This document shows positions 21,433 through 35,000 of a DNA stretch of 64,000 bases, piece after piece (the first letter of the stretch is position 1; every line of letters begins with the position of its first letter). The stretch is from Galaxea fascicularis (lineage: Eukaryota; Cnidaria; Anthozoa; Scleractinia; Euphylliidae): assembly GCA_948470475.1 (NCBI GenBank), contig OX419337.1, positions 33,374,484 to 33,438,483 on the forward strand, read 5' to 3'. The translations under genes and the position numbers were made by a program. A model generated the notes under the pieces. It was given only the letters and a program-made list of their open reading frames with translations, was not told the DNA's origin and did no database searches.

Positions 21433-22254
21433 TTTCTGTTTCTGGTCAAGTGATATTGAGCGTGGTCCGATGACGTCATGAACTGAACCATATTTGCCCC
21501 CTTTTGGTATTGTTCAAATTTGGTCCAATTGAAACATATGTGCAGAGTTACATCAAATTGATTATTCCCTAGCAATAGCATCGAAAGATACCTCAATGAG
21601 CCCTTAAAGGTTTCCATGATCCGAGTACTTTTGGAGAAATTTCGAAAATGTGAAAATGGCCGACAGGCAACATTGTAAAGCCACTTTTCCACTTGACTGT
21701 GAAAGTCAATACTGTAACAGCGCTGTTTTGTAAGCAAAGGGACAGCCCTAGTTCTTTGCGGAGTATCGTTGACTTGGCGGGTTAGAAATTTTCGTTTCCA
21801 ACTCTGCTTCACTTTCGCAGAGAACTACTCTTAAACGAATAAGGCCGCTAGTCACGTGAGTGAAAACCCTCTATTTCTCCCGATTGCCCAGAACAGTTTT
21901 CCTTTTAACTTAACATTCAATTGCGATCGTGTGATCGGAAAACTTCTGGTTGAACATCCAATACATATATAACTTTACGTTTGGAGTGATTGTCCTCTAG
22001 TTTTAAAGTTGTTTTCAAATTATTTTTATTTTAAGGATGAATTCTGAACTGAAAAATGGCAGAACGCGAAAATTTAGTTTTGTTTCGTTGTGATAGGGTG
22101 AGTGGGAGCAAGAGTTTTGAAAATTACAATTCAAAATGAGGGATGGAGGGTGGCCGATTGCAAGCAGTCTTCCTTCCATTGCAAATTTTAATAAACAACA
22201 TCTACCAATACAAGACATAAAACTATCGCACCACAACAAAAAACTTTATTTAAG

Positions 22255-22260
22255 TCATTT
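22255..22260 (-). terminator. Possible WAC polyadenylation signal
   Basis: AATAAA on the minus strand about 490 bases after the WAC stop codon. Position is reasonable for a 3'UTR; other signals are possible. Confidence 0.35.
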
Positions 22261-22752
22261 GACGGCATTTTTCATACAAATACTCAAAATGACATCTAGA
22301 AAGTAAATACTTCTTTACTTTTTCATATCAGTCACTGTTTTTAATTTACAGCGGTTTCGTGCCTTTCACAACAACATTTCGCTGCTGTTCACGGAGATAC
22401 TTGGGGGAGAGGGGAAAGTTGAAAGAAAAGAATAGGGGAGGAGTGGAAGGGCTACCGGTTTTTAACACAACAGGAACACTTGGCTTTGCCAACTGCCTAC
22501 CTTGAATGGGATTTCTGTGACAGAAACTTAAAATACAAAACTATCACTTTATCTTTATCTATGCCAATAGCTGTTGGGCTACTGTGAAAAAGGCAAGAAT
22601 AGACCACCTTGCTTTGAATCCTTATCTCATTCGACCCGACTGACATACAGGCCGAATTTTAAACAATTTCCGCTCCGCGCCATTTTTCCAGTAATGATCC
22701 ATTCCTGCTCAAAATGACAGACGAAAGTGCTCTCTCTGTACACAGCTGCAGT

Positions 22753-23060
22753 CTATGATAAGAATTTAGTGTCTGATTCAGCAAGAAGAGCTTCTAAAGT
22801 CCGTGTCATTCCCTTCAGTGATGAGATTCTGTTGAGAGAAACAAGACAAATTAGTTCACTGAATGCTGCAGTGTACTCCACCTTAGAGCTACTCGGACAC
22901 TTTCGCTTTATAGATGTTCAAACTTCAAGTCCTATGACTGCTTCAAAGCTTTTACGACATTTTTCGTTTCACCACTTTGAATTGTGGCTATGAGCAAAAG
23001 AAATTCAGCACTTAAATACCAATATCTTAAAAACAATCAATGTACTAATCAATCAATCAC

Positions 23061-23091
<31 letters not shown>

Positions 23092-26000
23092 GTCTGTCCG
23101 TCTGTCTGTCCGCCCGTCAGTCAGTCAGTCAGTCAGTCAGTCAAATAAAAACAAGTAAACCAAGGACAGTTTCCACCCTCATGAAACAAGTCAATATCAG
23201 TGAAAGAAATGTTAACCACCACAGTAACTACTGCATTGATAGTTTAATCATTACTTGCTGTGTGCATTTAAAAACGAATGAATGAACGCATGAACAGACA
23301 AATAAAGTGTTTAACGAATGAACCAATAACTGAACAACTGAGTGGGTGCGAAAGTGAATGAATAAAAAGCTTCTCACCTTCTGCTAGCAGTCTCCAGTCT
23401 CATTTCTAAAAATCCTGCCTCCGACTGAAGTTGAATTTGTTCTATTTTTGCTTTATCACTGTCACTGGCAAAGCTACTGCTGTCTTCCCAGAGCTTCTGC
23501 AACTGAAACAGCAGAGGACAATTTTAATTCCTTATCACAGACAGTGAAAGTAGAGTTATAAACAATCACAACAATGAAACTCTTCCTATAGATGGCTGTA
23601 CAAAAAACATTGGTCATATGGTACATAAAATAAGGACCAAACAGCATTAATCATTTTTCCTTGTTGTCTGAAGAATTTGACCTATAGTTGAGCTAACAAA
23701 TGTAATGTTTTTTCTTTTTCCACTTGAGGCTGATGCAAAGTTATAGCGTGCTCCTTCCAGCCCACAATTAACCCTCAACCAGGATCTTGTGTTGCTTTTT
23801 GAAGCCTGCTGCTGGCTGGTAACCTTGAATTTCGAAATGAGAACCCTTTTTTACGACCAGTTGTACAAACAGCAAGCATGTAATAACAACAGTTGTGCCA
23901 GCTTGATCATCTCAAGAAATCTTGGAATCAGTTGCCTTATGTTTTTACTCTTAGACTCCAGACAAGGGCAGTAAAACCTTTTTCCTGGGCATTGTTTTTT
24001 TCTGGTTTGCTTTTACACCATAGGGCAGGTTTCAGCAGGATTTTCATATGCACACTTAATACCATATTTGTTACGACGTCTGTGGCCCTCCCGGTATCAA
24101 TGTGAAAATGAACAGAGTGGCATTTGGTACTTCCAGAAAATTTAGGGCCAACCAACAGCTTTCTTCTGAATAAAGGGGTAGTTTCTAAAGAAACTGTGGT
24201 GCTGCATCAGTGGGAGAGTTTTAAACAATAATTTGGTTTTATCAACATATGATAATCTTAATTGACCACTGTACAGGGATTCTAAAAACTGACATTTTGA
24301 ACATTAGGCCTTTGTCAGAGCGAGACGAAGGGCTAACGCTCAAAATGTCAGTTTTTAGAATCCCCGTACGGTAGTCAATTAACACTATTCACTACGTTCA
24401 TAAAACCAAAAGCTTTGTTTTGAAGTTGTGTTTAAGATTCTAAATTACACGAACAGGACACTCTCCTATCAATAGTGTCCTGCATGTTCACCTTTGTTAC
24501 ATCTTGTGCGGGAAGCATGCCTTAAAAGTATAATAATTATTAGTTTGCATCCTTACATCAGCCTTTACATGTATCATTATAGATCTCCATACCTGTCTGT
24601 CCAGAAGATCTGTTGGCCAGTTAGACAAGTGAGATGCAAGATTTTTATCTACATATTTCCCTAATGCTTGCAGATTAACCACAGGAGCAGGAGGTTGAGA
24701 AACGGGGACTGGACTTGAAGCATTGGAGGAGTGAGAGAGTGGACTTGAAGACACAAGATTACTGGCTGGTGTGCTCAAGTTAGGAAGCTGTGGAGATGGG
24801 AGGTGAGGGGTGGAATCTTTAAGTGCTGGTTGCTGTGTAAATACCACAGGTGACCCAGGAGAATTGTGGTGTGTCCGGTCATCCTTCATGTGCAAAGGAA
24901 CTGGAACGGGTGACACAGCTTGTTGGGTAGGTCCTGTAGTTGCTGGGAGTGCAGCAGCTGGTGTTGCTACAGTCAAAAAGAGATTAAACTCTGGTTTAAA
25001 AAATTCACGACTTCCAGGATTTCCATGAGCTGTAAGAATCTTGCAACAAACTACATATACATGTAATTAAAAGTGCCTACCTCCTGGATAGGGTTGCTGG
25101 ATGTGGGCTGCAGCAGCTGCTAATTGTGCCTTGGGAAAAGAAATAAAGATTGCTTCATTATTATCAATAGATCAGTAACAAAAAATTGCACTGAACACTT
25201 CAGTCTTCAATCAGTGCTAGCATTAAACCTTCATTTTATAAAAACTGAACAGAAGCACCTAAAATGTTATGGTGATTGTTCATGGTGTGCAAGCCATTGA
25301 CACCAAAACTGGAAAGGCCATGGTCGAATGATTGGAAAGTTTTTAAACTCTTAACAAAATTATCTAACAGAACCTGCTATTGTATACTGTTGAGGGTTAT
25401 CAATGGTGCACTGAAAATATAAAATCAAAGGTGTTTACATGATTCTTTGTAGGAGAAATAACCTTAAGGCTGATTTTCACTGGCCACGGATTGGAGTCGG
25501 AGTCGTAATCAGTGAAAATCAAAACTGACAGAGTCGGAAGCAGAAGGCTATTCCACTTGTGACTCCATTACTTATGATCTAGTGAAGAGTGTCAGAGTTG
25601 CAAGCACTATTTGGGTATCAAACTGTAATTGGAGAGGGTGAGAACAAGCAATGTGATTGGTTGGTTCTTCTGCTTCTGCTTCCCACTCCAACAACATAGT
25701 TTTCACTGGATCATAAGCAATGGAGTCATAAGTGGACTCAGAACAAAATGGAAATGTTCTGATTCTTCTGACTCTGATTCGGTCAACTTATGACTCCACT
25801 TACGACTCTGGTCTTCGATTTTCACTGGGTCATATACAGTAGGCCCTTATGACTCTGTCACTTGTGAAAACCAGCCTTTAAGGACACATACAGCACACAT
25901 ACTGTTAGAACACATTAATACAAACCTCTGACATCTTGCGTTGCTGCAGCACAAGTGTAGCCTGCTGAAGTGGATGAAGAGTTGGTTGAGGTGAAACTTG

Positions 26001-29000
26001 TGCATTATACATCACTGGCTGTGGAGATGACACTTGCACTGCGACAGGTAATGGTGCAGTGCTGACCTGCTGTGCCACCTGTGATGCAGATGGCCCGCTA
26101 CAATTCACATGAGTATACTGTCTATAATCATTCACTTGGGGCTGCACTCCTTGCTGTGTCACACTGTATTGCTGTTGTGCAAAAGGGTACTGCTGGGGTG
26201 CTCGTGGAGCACCTGTAACTGGCACTTGAGGATATAAATTCTGTGCTAATGGTACTCCATGCCTTGGGTGGAACTGCGGTGAGGGCTGAGGGTAGTGAAT
26301 TTGAGGAGAGGGAACTCCATGGTGCTGAGAGACTTGGGGTGAGACCGCAGATATTAAATTTGGTGAGGGAGTGTGTGAAGAGTGCTCGTACATATTGGTG
26401 CGTGATGATGGCGTGGTTGGAGGTGAAACATCTTGTAGGCTTCCTGCAGGTGAAACTGAGATGGAAAATAATAAGACAAAAGTTTGCTTGTTGGTTAATG
26501 TACTGTTAGGTTTCTGTCCTAATAGGTCACAATAAACAAAGTTAAAACCTTTCTTATCTACAATTTGTTACACTTAAGATTCTAGTGGTCGAAAGGTTCT
26601 GAAATGTTGTGGTCACTCAGAAAAATCCTAATTATGTTTTGGCCCAAAAAGGGATACCATGTCTTACCAATGGCAAATTTGCAAATAAACAAACTTAGAG
26701 CTGTATGCACCCATGACTGGTGCACTGGACTTTAAGTTTCCAACCTTGCTGGAGGTAATGGCAGTGTAAAACACAGTGGGGGCTGGTGTAAATTGAGAAA
26801 AGGTGCAAAGCTGCAATAACACACCGATGCATTGGTGAGTCATGATATCTCTTCTCACGATACGAAAATCAATATTTGAACAAGATATTGAGGTGATTTG
26901 ATACACTAAAAGATGCAACAATGTGTAACACTGACATAGTTGATGCTGTGTAAATTATTAATTTTGAAAGTAGTCTAAGTTGTTGGTAATCAGCCTTGTT
27001 GCACACAGTTATGTATCACACCGTGCATCGTATCATGGAAAAATGTATCATTGAAGTCCCACGGGAGTGTGTACACAGCCATATATCTTGAATTTTCAGT
27101 TAAACGAAAAGGGTTGACCTTGGTATGAGTACTAAATGGTGAGTGTATTACTTTCCGTAGAGTATGCACTAACTTACCCACTGTTTCTCCTCCAACATTT
27201 GCTGCAACAGGAGCAGACCTAAGCAAAAGTGGGCAATTAACAAACAAATGTTTACTTTGCTGTTTGGGAACTAAAAAAACTCATCCACACAGAAGAACCT
27301 TGATCAATTGACTCGAAGGAATTTTGAATAGATACTGGTGTTAAAAAGAATGGCTAGGTTTTGGCTACTGACCAGTGTGAGATGCCTTACATGAGTACAT
27401 TTGCCTTTCCAATGGCAAGGTAGTAAATGGATTTTAGTCACTAACCTATAAACAACAGTGGGAAGAGCAGTAGTGTGTACTGAACATGTCTTGACCACCT
27501 GATGTCCTCTGTCATTCTCACCGATTCTCTGATCATTGAAGGAGTTTCTAGACTCAGTGTGGTTGCCATCTCGCTTTTCACTAGAGTTGTGATCTCTGTG
27601 TACACTCTTTGAAGGTGACATGTCTGGAATAAACAAGCAAGATTCAAATGATACATATATCAGGCACCCTCTAAATTTCTGGTTTGAATTTCCACAATTT
27701 TCTCATGTTGAATGGAACCGTATTCCATCTCTTTGAAATGACCTTGTTCCATTCCTGCTTGGGCACATTTTCTGGCAGGCCTTGGGACATTATTCTTAGA
27801 TTTTGAGCTACTCAATGATTTTCATTTACTTGGCGACATTCTTGAGGATAATGACAGAGTGGTTGTTTTAACTGTTGTAATGTTGCTTCAGGTGAAGAAA
27901 TTTAACACACGCTCACAATTATTCTGAGCTTATACTTCCAAGACACTTCCCTGACCAATTCAACCTACATTTATGTATGATGAGAGGAACTTGCAAACTA
28001 CTTGTGCAAAAAACCTTGCAAACCGGGCAAATACATTGTGTACAGTACTGCCTAGAGCTATTGACCCCTTGGGATGAGGCAAAACCTTGTCTTTGCTGGG
28101 GCCATGTGTCCACCTCGGTAAAAAAGAGCCATCCAGCGGAATAACCCAAGGTGCACTTTGCTGCAGTAAATCTGCCACGGGAAAGAACAGTAATGGCTAA
28201 AATAAGCGGCAAGACTGTTTGAGTTCTCAAGCTGTGAAGAATTGGTTCTTAAATTCAAGGTGTTAAAGTCAAAATGACGTTGTACGTGATTTGCGCCTGG
28301 ACTGGTAATTTTTAAATCAACTGCTATACAGTGTGTTATCAAAGTATTTTCAAGTATTATAAGGCACCCTACAGCTGTCTTAATCAAACAACCAACAGCG
28401 ACAGCATACTTAATGTTGTATTCAGATCATAAATTTGCATAGCTGCAACTCTGCAAACTTGTGTAATTTGAACCTTCTGCTAAACCTTGGCCGACCCAAA
28501 ATGTTAACACTGTAGCAAAACCGATTAAAATCCAAAGCAGAACTTTGTAGTCTTTGTAAATATGTCAAATTTTAAACTAGTTGAGTTTAGCCACATCAAA
28601 GGGTTTATCCGAGAGAAGTTTGGAAATTTTGCACGTGGTACACTTTAATTGGTGGACCGATCAAAATGTCTGACAACATGCTCAGCCTATATTTAAGAGT
28701 TTTTTGAGGTAAACAAACGAACATTACCACAAATAAATTTAGGTTTGGTAAAAATCTTTTTTAACTCTTGATTACTCTTGACAGTTGCTCGCAAGAAATA
28801 TTTACTTGTACCGTTTAGACATTCACTTCAAGCTGTTTGAAACTACATGTTCAGCCACCATTCAGCTGTTCATCAGCTGCTAAAATCATTTGAGTGTGGA
28901 GGAAATTGACATGTTTGGCTTCTTTGTATAGCAGCTACGATTGTCCTTCCTGTTCAAGATTTCCCGCCAAAACTTCGAGTTAAATGTTCTTCGGTGTGAT

Positions 29001-32000
29001 TTTTGACATTAAAATAACAGAAAACAAAAGCCTATTATTTTAAACACTGCCACTGCATTTTCATTAGCTCGGTTAACTTTCCCGTGGCTACTTTGGAGCC
29101 TGACTGCAGATTTCTCTTGGTAAAAAAGTGGCCTGCCAAAGGAATAGTGAGGGAAAGCCGCAAGGAGATCACGCGGCAATGCCACGGTAAAGGGGTCAAT
29201 AGTTCTAGGCCGTACTGTACCCACAGGAAATCTGTCTGGGTGACTACTCATTGCTCGGGAAAGCAGATCCTGTCCTCAGATGTGAAGAAACGCAGAACAA
29301 CGATAAAGGTTTGCTAATTCCACCATCTTTAAGCTTTGGTTGGGGCAACATTCACAGCTGGAGTAAGGCCATGTGGAAATGTCAAATGGAACAGAAAATG
29401 TCTGGAAAATTTGGACAACCTCGAGGGGTTGACCAAAATTTTCGAAACAAGCTTCCAGAAACTTTTTGTTCCATTCATCCTTCTACTGGAATTTCCAGAA
29501 ATTTTGGTCGAATGGAATGTGCCCATCGATTTGCACAGGTGTAATGCAACTGAGGCCACCTTGAAATGTATTTGTTTTCATTGGTTTAATTGAAGCGCAC
29601 CTAATCCCAAAATGTTTTTTTCGCTGAAATAAATTTTTGCACCTGACTGAAACCAAATGTCGACTTTTTATAGGCGGTAGAAGTTACGAAACCTGGCCTT
29701 CATCTGTCCCACAACCGAGCATGAAAGGGGCATGGGTCTATTCCTTACTTGACATCACAAACTGATTTGCACTGCATTAAGTCTTCGTAAAAAGGCATGC
29801 AAAGCAATTTCTAACATCATGTAAGGAATAGACCCACGCCCCTTACTAACTTAGTCGTGGGACAGATGACTCGTAACTTTTATAGCCTATAAATAGTCAA
29901 GATTTGGTTTAAAAAGGTGCAAAAAGGCTCAACATGTTTCAAACAGGTGCAAAGATATATTTAAGCGAAAAAAGAAATTTTGGGATTACAAGTAAGTGCA
30001 CTGCTGTACTATAGTTATTGACAGAGCCAAAACTTGTACAGACAGTCTGCAGCAATAATTCTAATGGAGCATTACTGAAGACACACATAATAAGCAAAAC
30101 TTCCTTGAAATACTCACATTTGCTTGGTTTCGAGGAGACCAGGTGTTCTCGATGGAGGGTAGGATCTCCTCGCCCATCACGTCCATCCTTTGTTCCAACC
30201 ACATCCCGTTTTTCCCTTTCTTTTCTCTCTTTCTCTCTTCTCTCTCTGTCAGAGGAAGCACACACATAAGAACCAGAATGAGTACTTGAATTGGGAAAAT
30301 TACGGTATAACAACAATAATTGTTATATAATAGTGCTTGTACAATTATTGTACAAGCACGATTAGTCTGACTAATGAAATGTGAGTATACATTCAAATGG
30401 TTTGACCCTCCCAGTGCTTTCAATAAGCACCAACGGCCGATGAAAAGTGTTGGCTATTTCTCTTAGAGAAGTCGGCTACTTTTCCCCCTAAATTTAAGTA
30501 ATTAAAGAAGGATTCTTTAAAATTAAATTAAAGTAAAGTCGGTTACTCTTCTCTAACCAGCTGCCTACTTCAAATTTTACTGAAACCCCATGCACTGCTG
30601 ATGATGGTAGCATCAAACTCTTTAATCTCACTTTGAGCAACCCCTTGGAGGCAGAAACACCAACAGGGCGGCAATGAAAAAACACAACTGGTGGCTATCC
30701 TACCCTCCACCTCTTCCAACCCTGAAAGCTGAGTCCCAAGCAAAGACAGTGGCAGAAAAAGGCATACACCAATCCTAGACAAAGCTTACTTTTGTATGCA
30801 GCTACAACAACTTACCGCTCAATCCACTCTTTTGGCTTCTCCCACTGGGACTTCTCTGTTTTACAGTTATAGTAATACACTTTTCCTGAAGAACTGGTGT
30901 GCTGAGACCAAGAAAAAGTCTGTAGAATGCACAAAGAATTTAAAGAGTTTTCCAACCAACTGTATGATTACAGACCAAATTGGACAACACCAAGTCCTGT
31001 TACCAATAATATTAATTGTATCTATAACAAAATTTGAGAAAGAAATAAGAAAAAGTTTTCCAGAAAAAAAAAATACATGTAGTTTTCTTCCTGAGATGCA
31101 TAAAAATCTAGTAAAGGAAATATGAAAGTGCAACTGCCCTCTTGCAGAACACGTGCGATGGTGTGTACTGTGCAATTACTTAGGCATGATGCATACTGTC
31201 CAATAACACTATCCTATTTGGGCAAAAATCATAGCTGGTGATGGAAAATCGGGGGGGGGGGGATTTTTGTTATAGATATGATTATCACTTTTAGAGATAT
31301 TGCTGATAAGACTTAAGCTGTGGTTTTACACTGTTCCAAGAATTTTGACTACCTATAAACTACAATCCACAAATCCGCCCCCCCCCCCTAAATATGCAGG
31401 GGTTTCACTAAGTTTTTAAGTAGGCGGCAACGCCGACTAGAGTAGGTTGCTGTGTTGGCTGTACCGAGTGAGGGATACATTTTGTTCCGCTGGAAAGTAG
31501 GCGGCGACGATTTGGGAAGTAGCCGGCGAAATTCACCGGTTGCCGGCTTCTATTGAAACCCCTGAATATGGCAAGTGAGATACCTAACCCTTTATATCCC
31601 AATAATGATGAACATCTAACTTCTCCTTAACATAATAATATTACCGTCGCTTTCATCTAAGCGTGGACACGTGACAGCGAAACATGTTCTAATTGGATGC
31701 AAGCATGACATACTTGATAACCAAACATTTGAAGTTTGAAGGGTGTTTGAGCATGTTTTACCAAAATGGCAGAAAGAATAGCTATCAAAGACTTCTTTGA
31801 GGAAATTGATCCAGACCTGTTGTCAAGTGTAACAATGAAGTATTGGTGTGAACAAGATTTCCAAAACTTAGAAGTGGTGTACTTGTGTACAGTTGAATGG
31901 TTTATATGATACCTTTCACGTTTCACTTATTGGACATGTAGCCGCCATCTGAATCACCTCAGTTCTGAAATCCTTGGACAAAGGAATACCTGGTTTGAAG

Positions 32001-35000
32001 TTTCAGCCGTATTTGTTTATTGAAAATATATCAATAGATTTGAAAACTTTCAAACTTTGGCGCGGAAGTTTGCTTAACGGCTGTAAAACTTCAAATGTTT
32101 GGTTACCAAGCATGCCATGTTCGCACCCAATTAGGACATGTTTTTCTGTCACATGTCCACACTTACATGAAAACGACGGTATGTTACTATCAATAGCTTG
32201 TCAAGGATACAGGGCATGAGAATACAGGATATGATCACAAGGGATCAGTTTATTAATTTATTTTAGTGATTATGCCAATTCTCCGTACACGTAACATATG
32301 AAATAAGGGAACATACATGTAGTAGGGAGAATATACATGTTGATTTTGGGAAATTAAAGGGTTAAAACCTACATTGCACTGAATCTTTCTTGATCAATAA
32401 GATCTGCAAAATGTTTAAACATACCCAGGATTGCAAAACCTCTACAGTTCAAAAAGGACAATAACAGATTATTTCCTCCAAAGGTCTCAGCCTAAGATCA
32501 ACAGATTATCACCTTTAAGGTGCATCTTTTTGGGACTACAGTAGGGCTGTCATTAACGACTGGGGGCCGGGATTTTCCCCTCATATTTTGAGGTATATCC
32601 CCAGCTACTCTGATATAAAACCAGCATGTTGACTTCACTACAGCAACTTGAATCCTCAGTTATTTTTGGTATATCCCCACCTACTTCAGAGATTAGTGAC
32701 AGCGCTGCTACAGTATTCTGATTATTCTTATTCCAGCTTAGCAATGAGAGAATAGATGTCAGGTTTTTCAAAAAATACGTAAATTGTTCTGAAAACATAA
32801 TACTCTCGGAATACCGGTACTCTCTCATTTTCTCTAGGTACTTTAAGCACACAGGGCAAAGCCTACAACACCTTCCAAGGCCTACAAACGAGGATGTGAG
32901 ACTGTAAGTCAGCTTACCTCGTCACTGATAACATGATTGGGCTTGCTATGGCGATCACTGCCATGCGAGTTGCTGTTAGAAAGGGCATGATGACTGTGCG
33001 TTTCACTTGGAGACTTGCTTGAACCTGATACACGGGAAATAACTGTTTAACTTACAGTGTTTCCTAACATCCTTAGAAACAGAAAATATTTCCAAGAAAT
33101 TTTTTGAGTTAAGTCACAACTATTATGGTTATAAACAAACTAAACCTAATCCCCAAAGTTTATGAAGCTCAAAATCTGAATAAACCAAAAACTATCTTTT
33201 GCAAATATCTCATTCTACACAACTGAAAATACCAAGCATTTGTACTTGGTTGGGATGTGATGCTGAATGAAAAACCCGGTAAAAACACAGTGATCGGGAC
33301 TTTGATTACGTAGACAGTACATGTACAGGCTGTAGGTGGTAAAATTTAATAGTGTCAAACATTAATTTTTCTAACCCACAGTGTCATGCTAATGGATTTT
33401 TCAAGGCCTTATAAGCAGTGTAGAAATTTGATCTTTGGATATAATGAACCACACCTTAGTTACTCAACTCCAGTCAGTAGGGTTGTACTAAAACAACTAA
33501 AATTAATGTGGATGTCAAAGAACAAGGCTATCCTTGCTGTTTGTAAACAGTTTTCCCAGATTTTCTCTCAATAAAAGGAAGATAACCATTCCAGAATAAA
33601 AACCCTCTAAGAGGACATGTGGTTACTGATAGCGAATAACAACCACAATAATACAAAAAAGAGTTGCAGACTTTAGCTTATTGCAAAGTATTCTTTTAAA
33701 ATTTGAGTACACATGTAACTTGTTGTGCATAATATTGCACAAGATGTTTTGTAATGTGTCCACTAATTTTGTAATGTCTGAATTTTTTTGTATTGTACCA
33801 GAAATCTTTTTTGTAAACATCTGGCCTCAAAGGTACCCCTTTAGGGCAAAGTAGCTTCATATAGTTGATTATAGGGAGTAATCCCTTTTGATCAACAACT
33901 ACGATATGACTTGCAGAAGTGTAAGGCATGGGTTACAAGTCAATTACAAAGAGCATAAATGAAACTGGATTAAATTTTCGTTTGAAATTGAATGTGATCA
34001 AAGGCTCTATGAGCCAACTCATTTATGCATTGATTTGTGACAGGTCAAAGGGATAAAGGCTTGCATGATAATTTTAGAATTGTGAATTAATATTTTGGAT
34101 TATATGTAAAAGATCAATAGATTGAGTCAGCTAGCCTTGCACAGGACCATCTATTACCTTGTAACATAGATTGAAGTGTGTCAGTGACACACAACTAATA
34201 AAGGTAAATTTGCAACTATCAAAGAAACACACATTGACTTGACCAAATGGAAGTCTGTGTACCATGGTTCTCAGAGTATAATTCCTTGAATTTGCCGACA
34301 AACAATTTTGGAACTAAAAAAGATGCATTCCTTTGCTATTAAAATATTGTTTCCTGCATAAATTTCACTTGACTGCGACTGCAAACCAGTTTGCGTGTCA
34401 TGAAATATTACCGGTAAACATTTTTGAGGTGAAGCGATGAGCTGTTAACTTGATATGCAAATTTTATAGCCTTGGGAATCTATTCTGTGTTAAAGAGACA
34501 ACACTGAAAAGAATGAAACAGCTGCTTATTGTAAAGGAAGGAAGGAAACGATAGGAAGAGTTCAAACCAAATGATATTTAAATGTGAGTTGATGTTCTCC
34601 TGAATCCATTGTGGTAACAGAACTACTACTGACAAATTATTATTCACGAATCTTGACTGCCCCCTCCACACACCAAAGGCAAGCATATAAATAAACTCCT
34701 ACATTTTTCTCGGTTCATGTGTAAAAATAATTAACACGTGCTGAGTAGAAACAGCAAAAGCTTAATGCATAGACAACACATCTTGTCAAAGAACTTTGTA
34801 ACTGTTTACCTGATCACACTTGAGAATTTCCGATTTGCAAACAAGGAGTCAAAACAAAATGTCTACTGTAGGCGATGTCTCCCATAAAACGCTTCTGAAT
34901 CTGTTTCATGTTATGCCTGTTTCAGGTATTGTTTGATTACAACCTGCACAACAGGCTTTTATTTAGCTGAGCGCAATCACTGAGGGCCAAGTGTATTATT

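Noticed and set aside
23047..23146. CRISPR-like repeat array
   Set aside because: Tetranucleotide microsatellite without spacers, in a eukaryotic intron.
31246..31389. Paired G12 and C12 runs as a functional quadruplex site
   Set aside because: Homopolymer runs here, at 21379-21398 and at 46875-46890, are prone to assembly error and nothing else supports a role.
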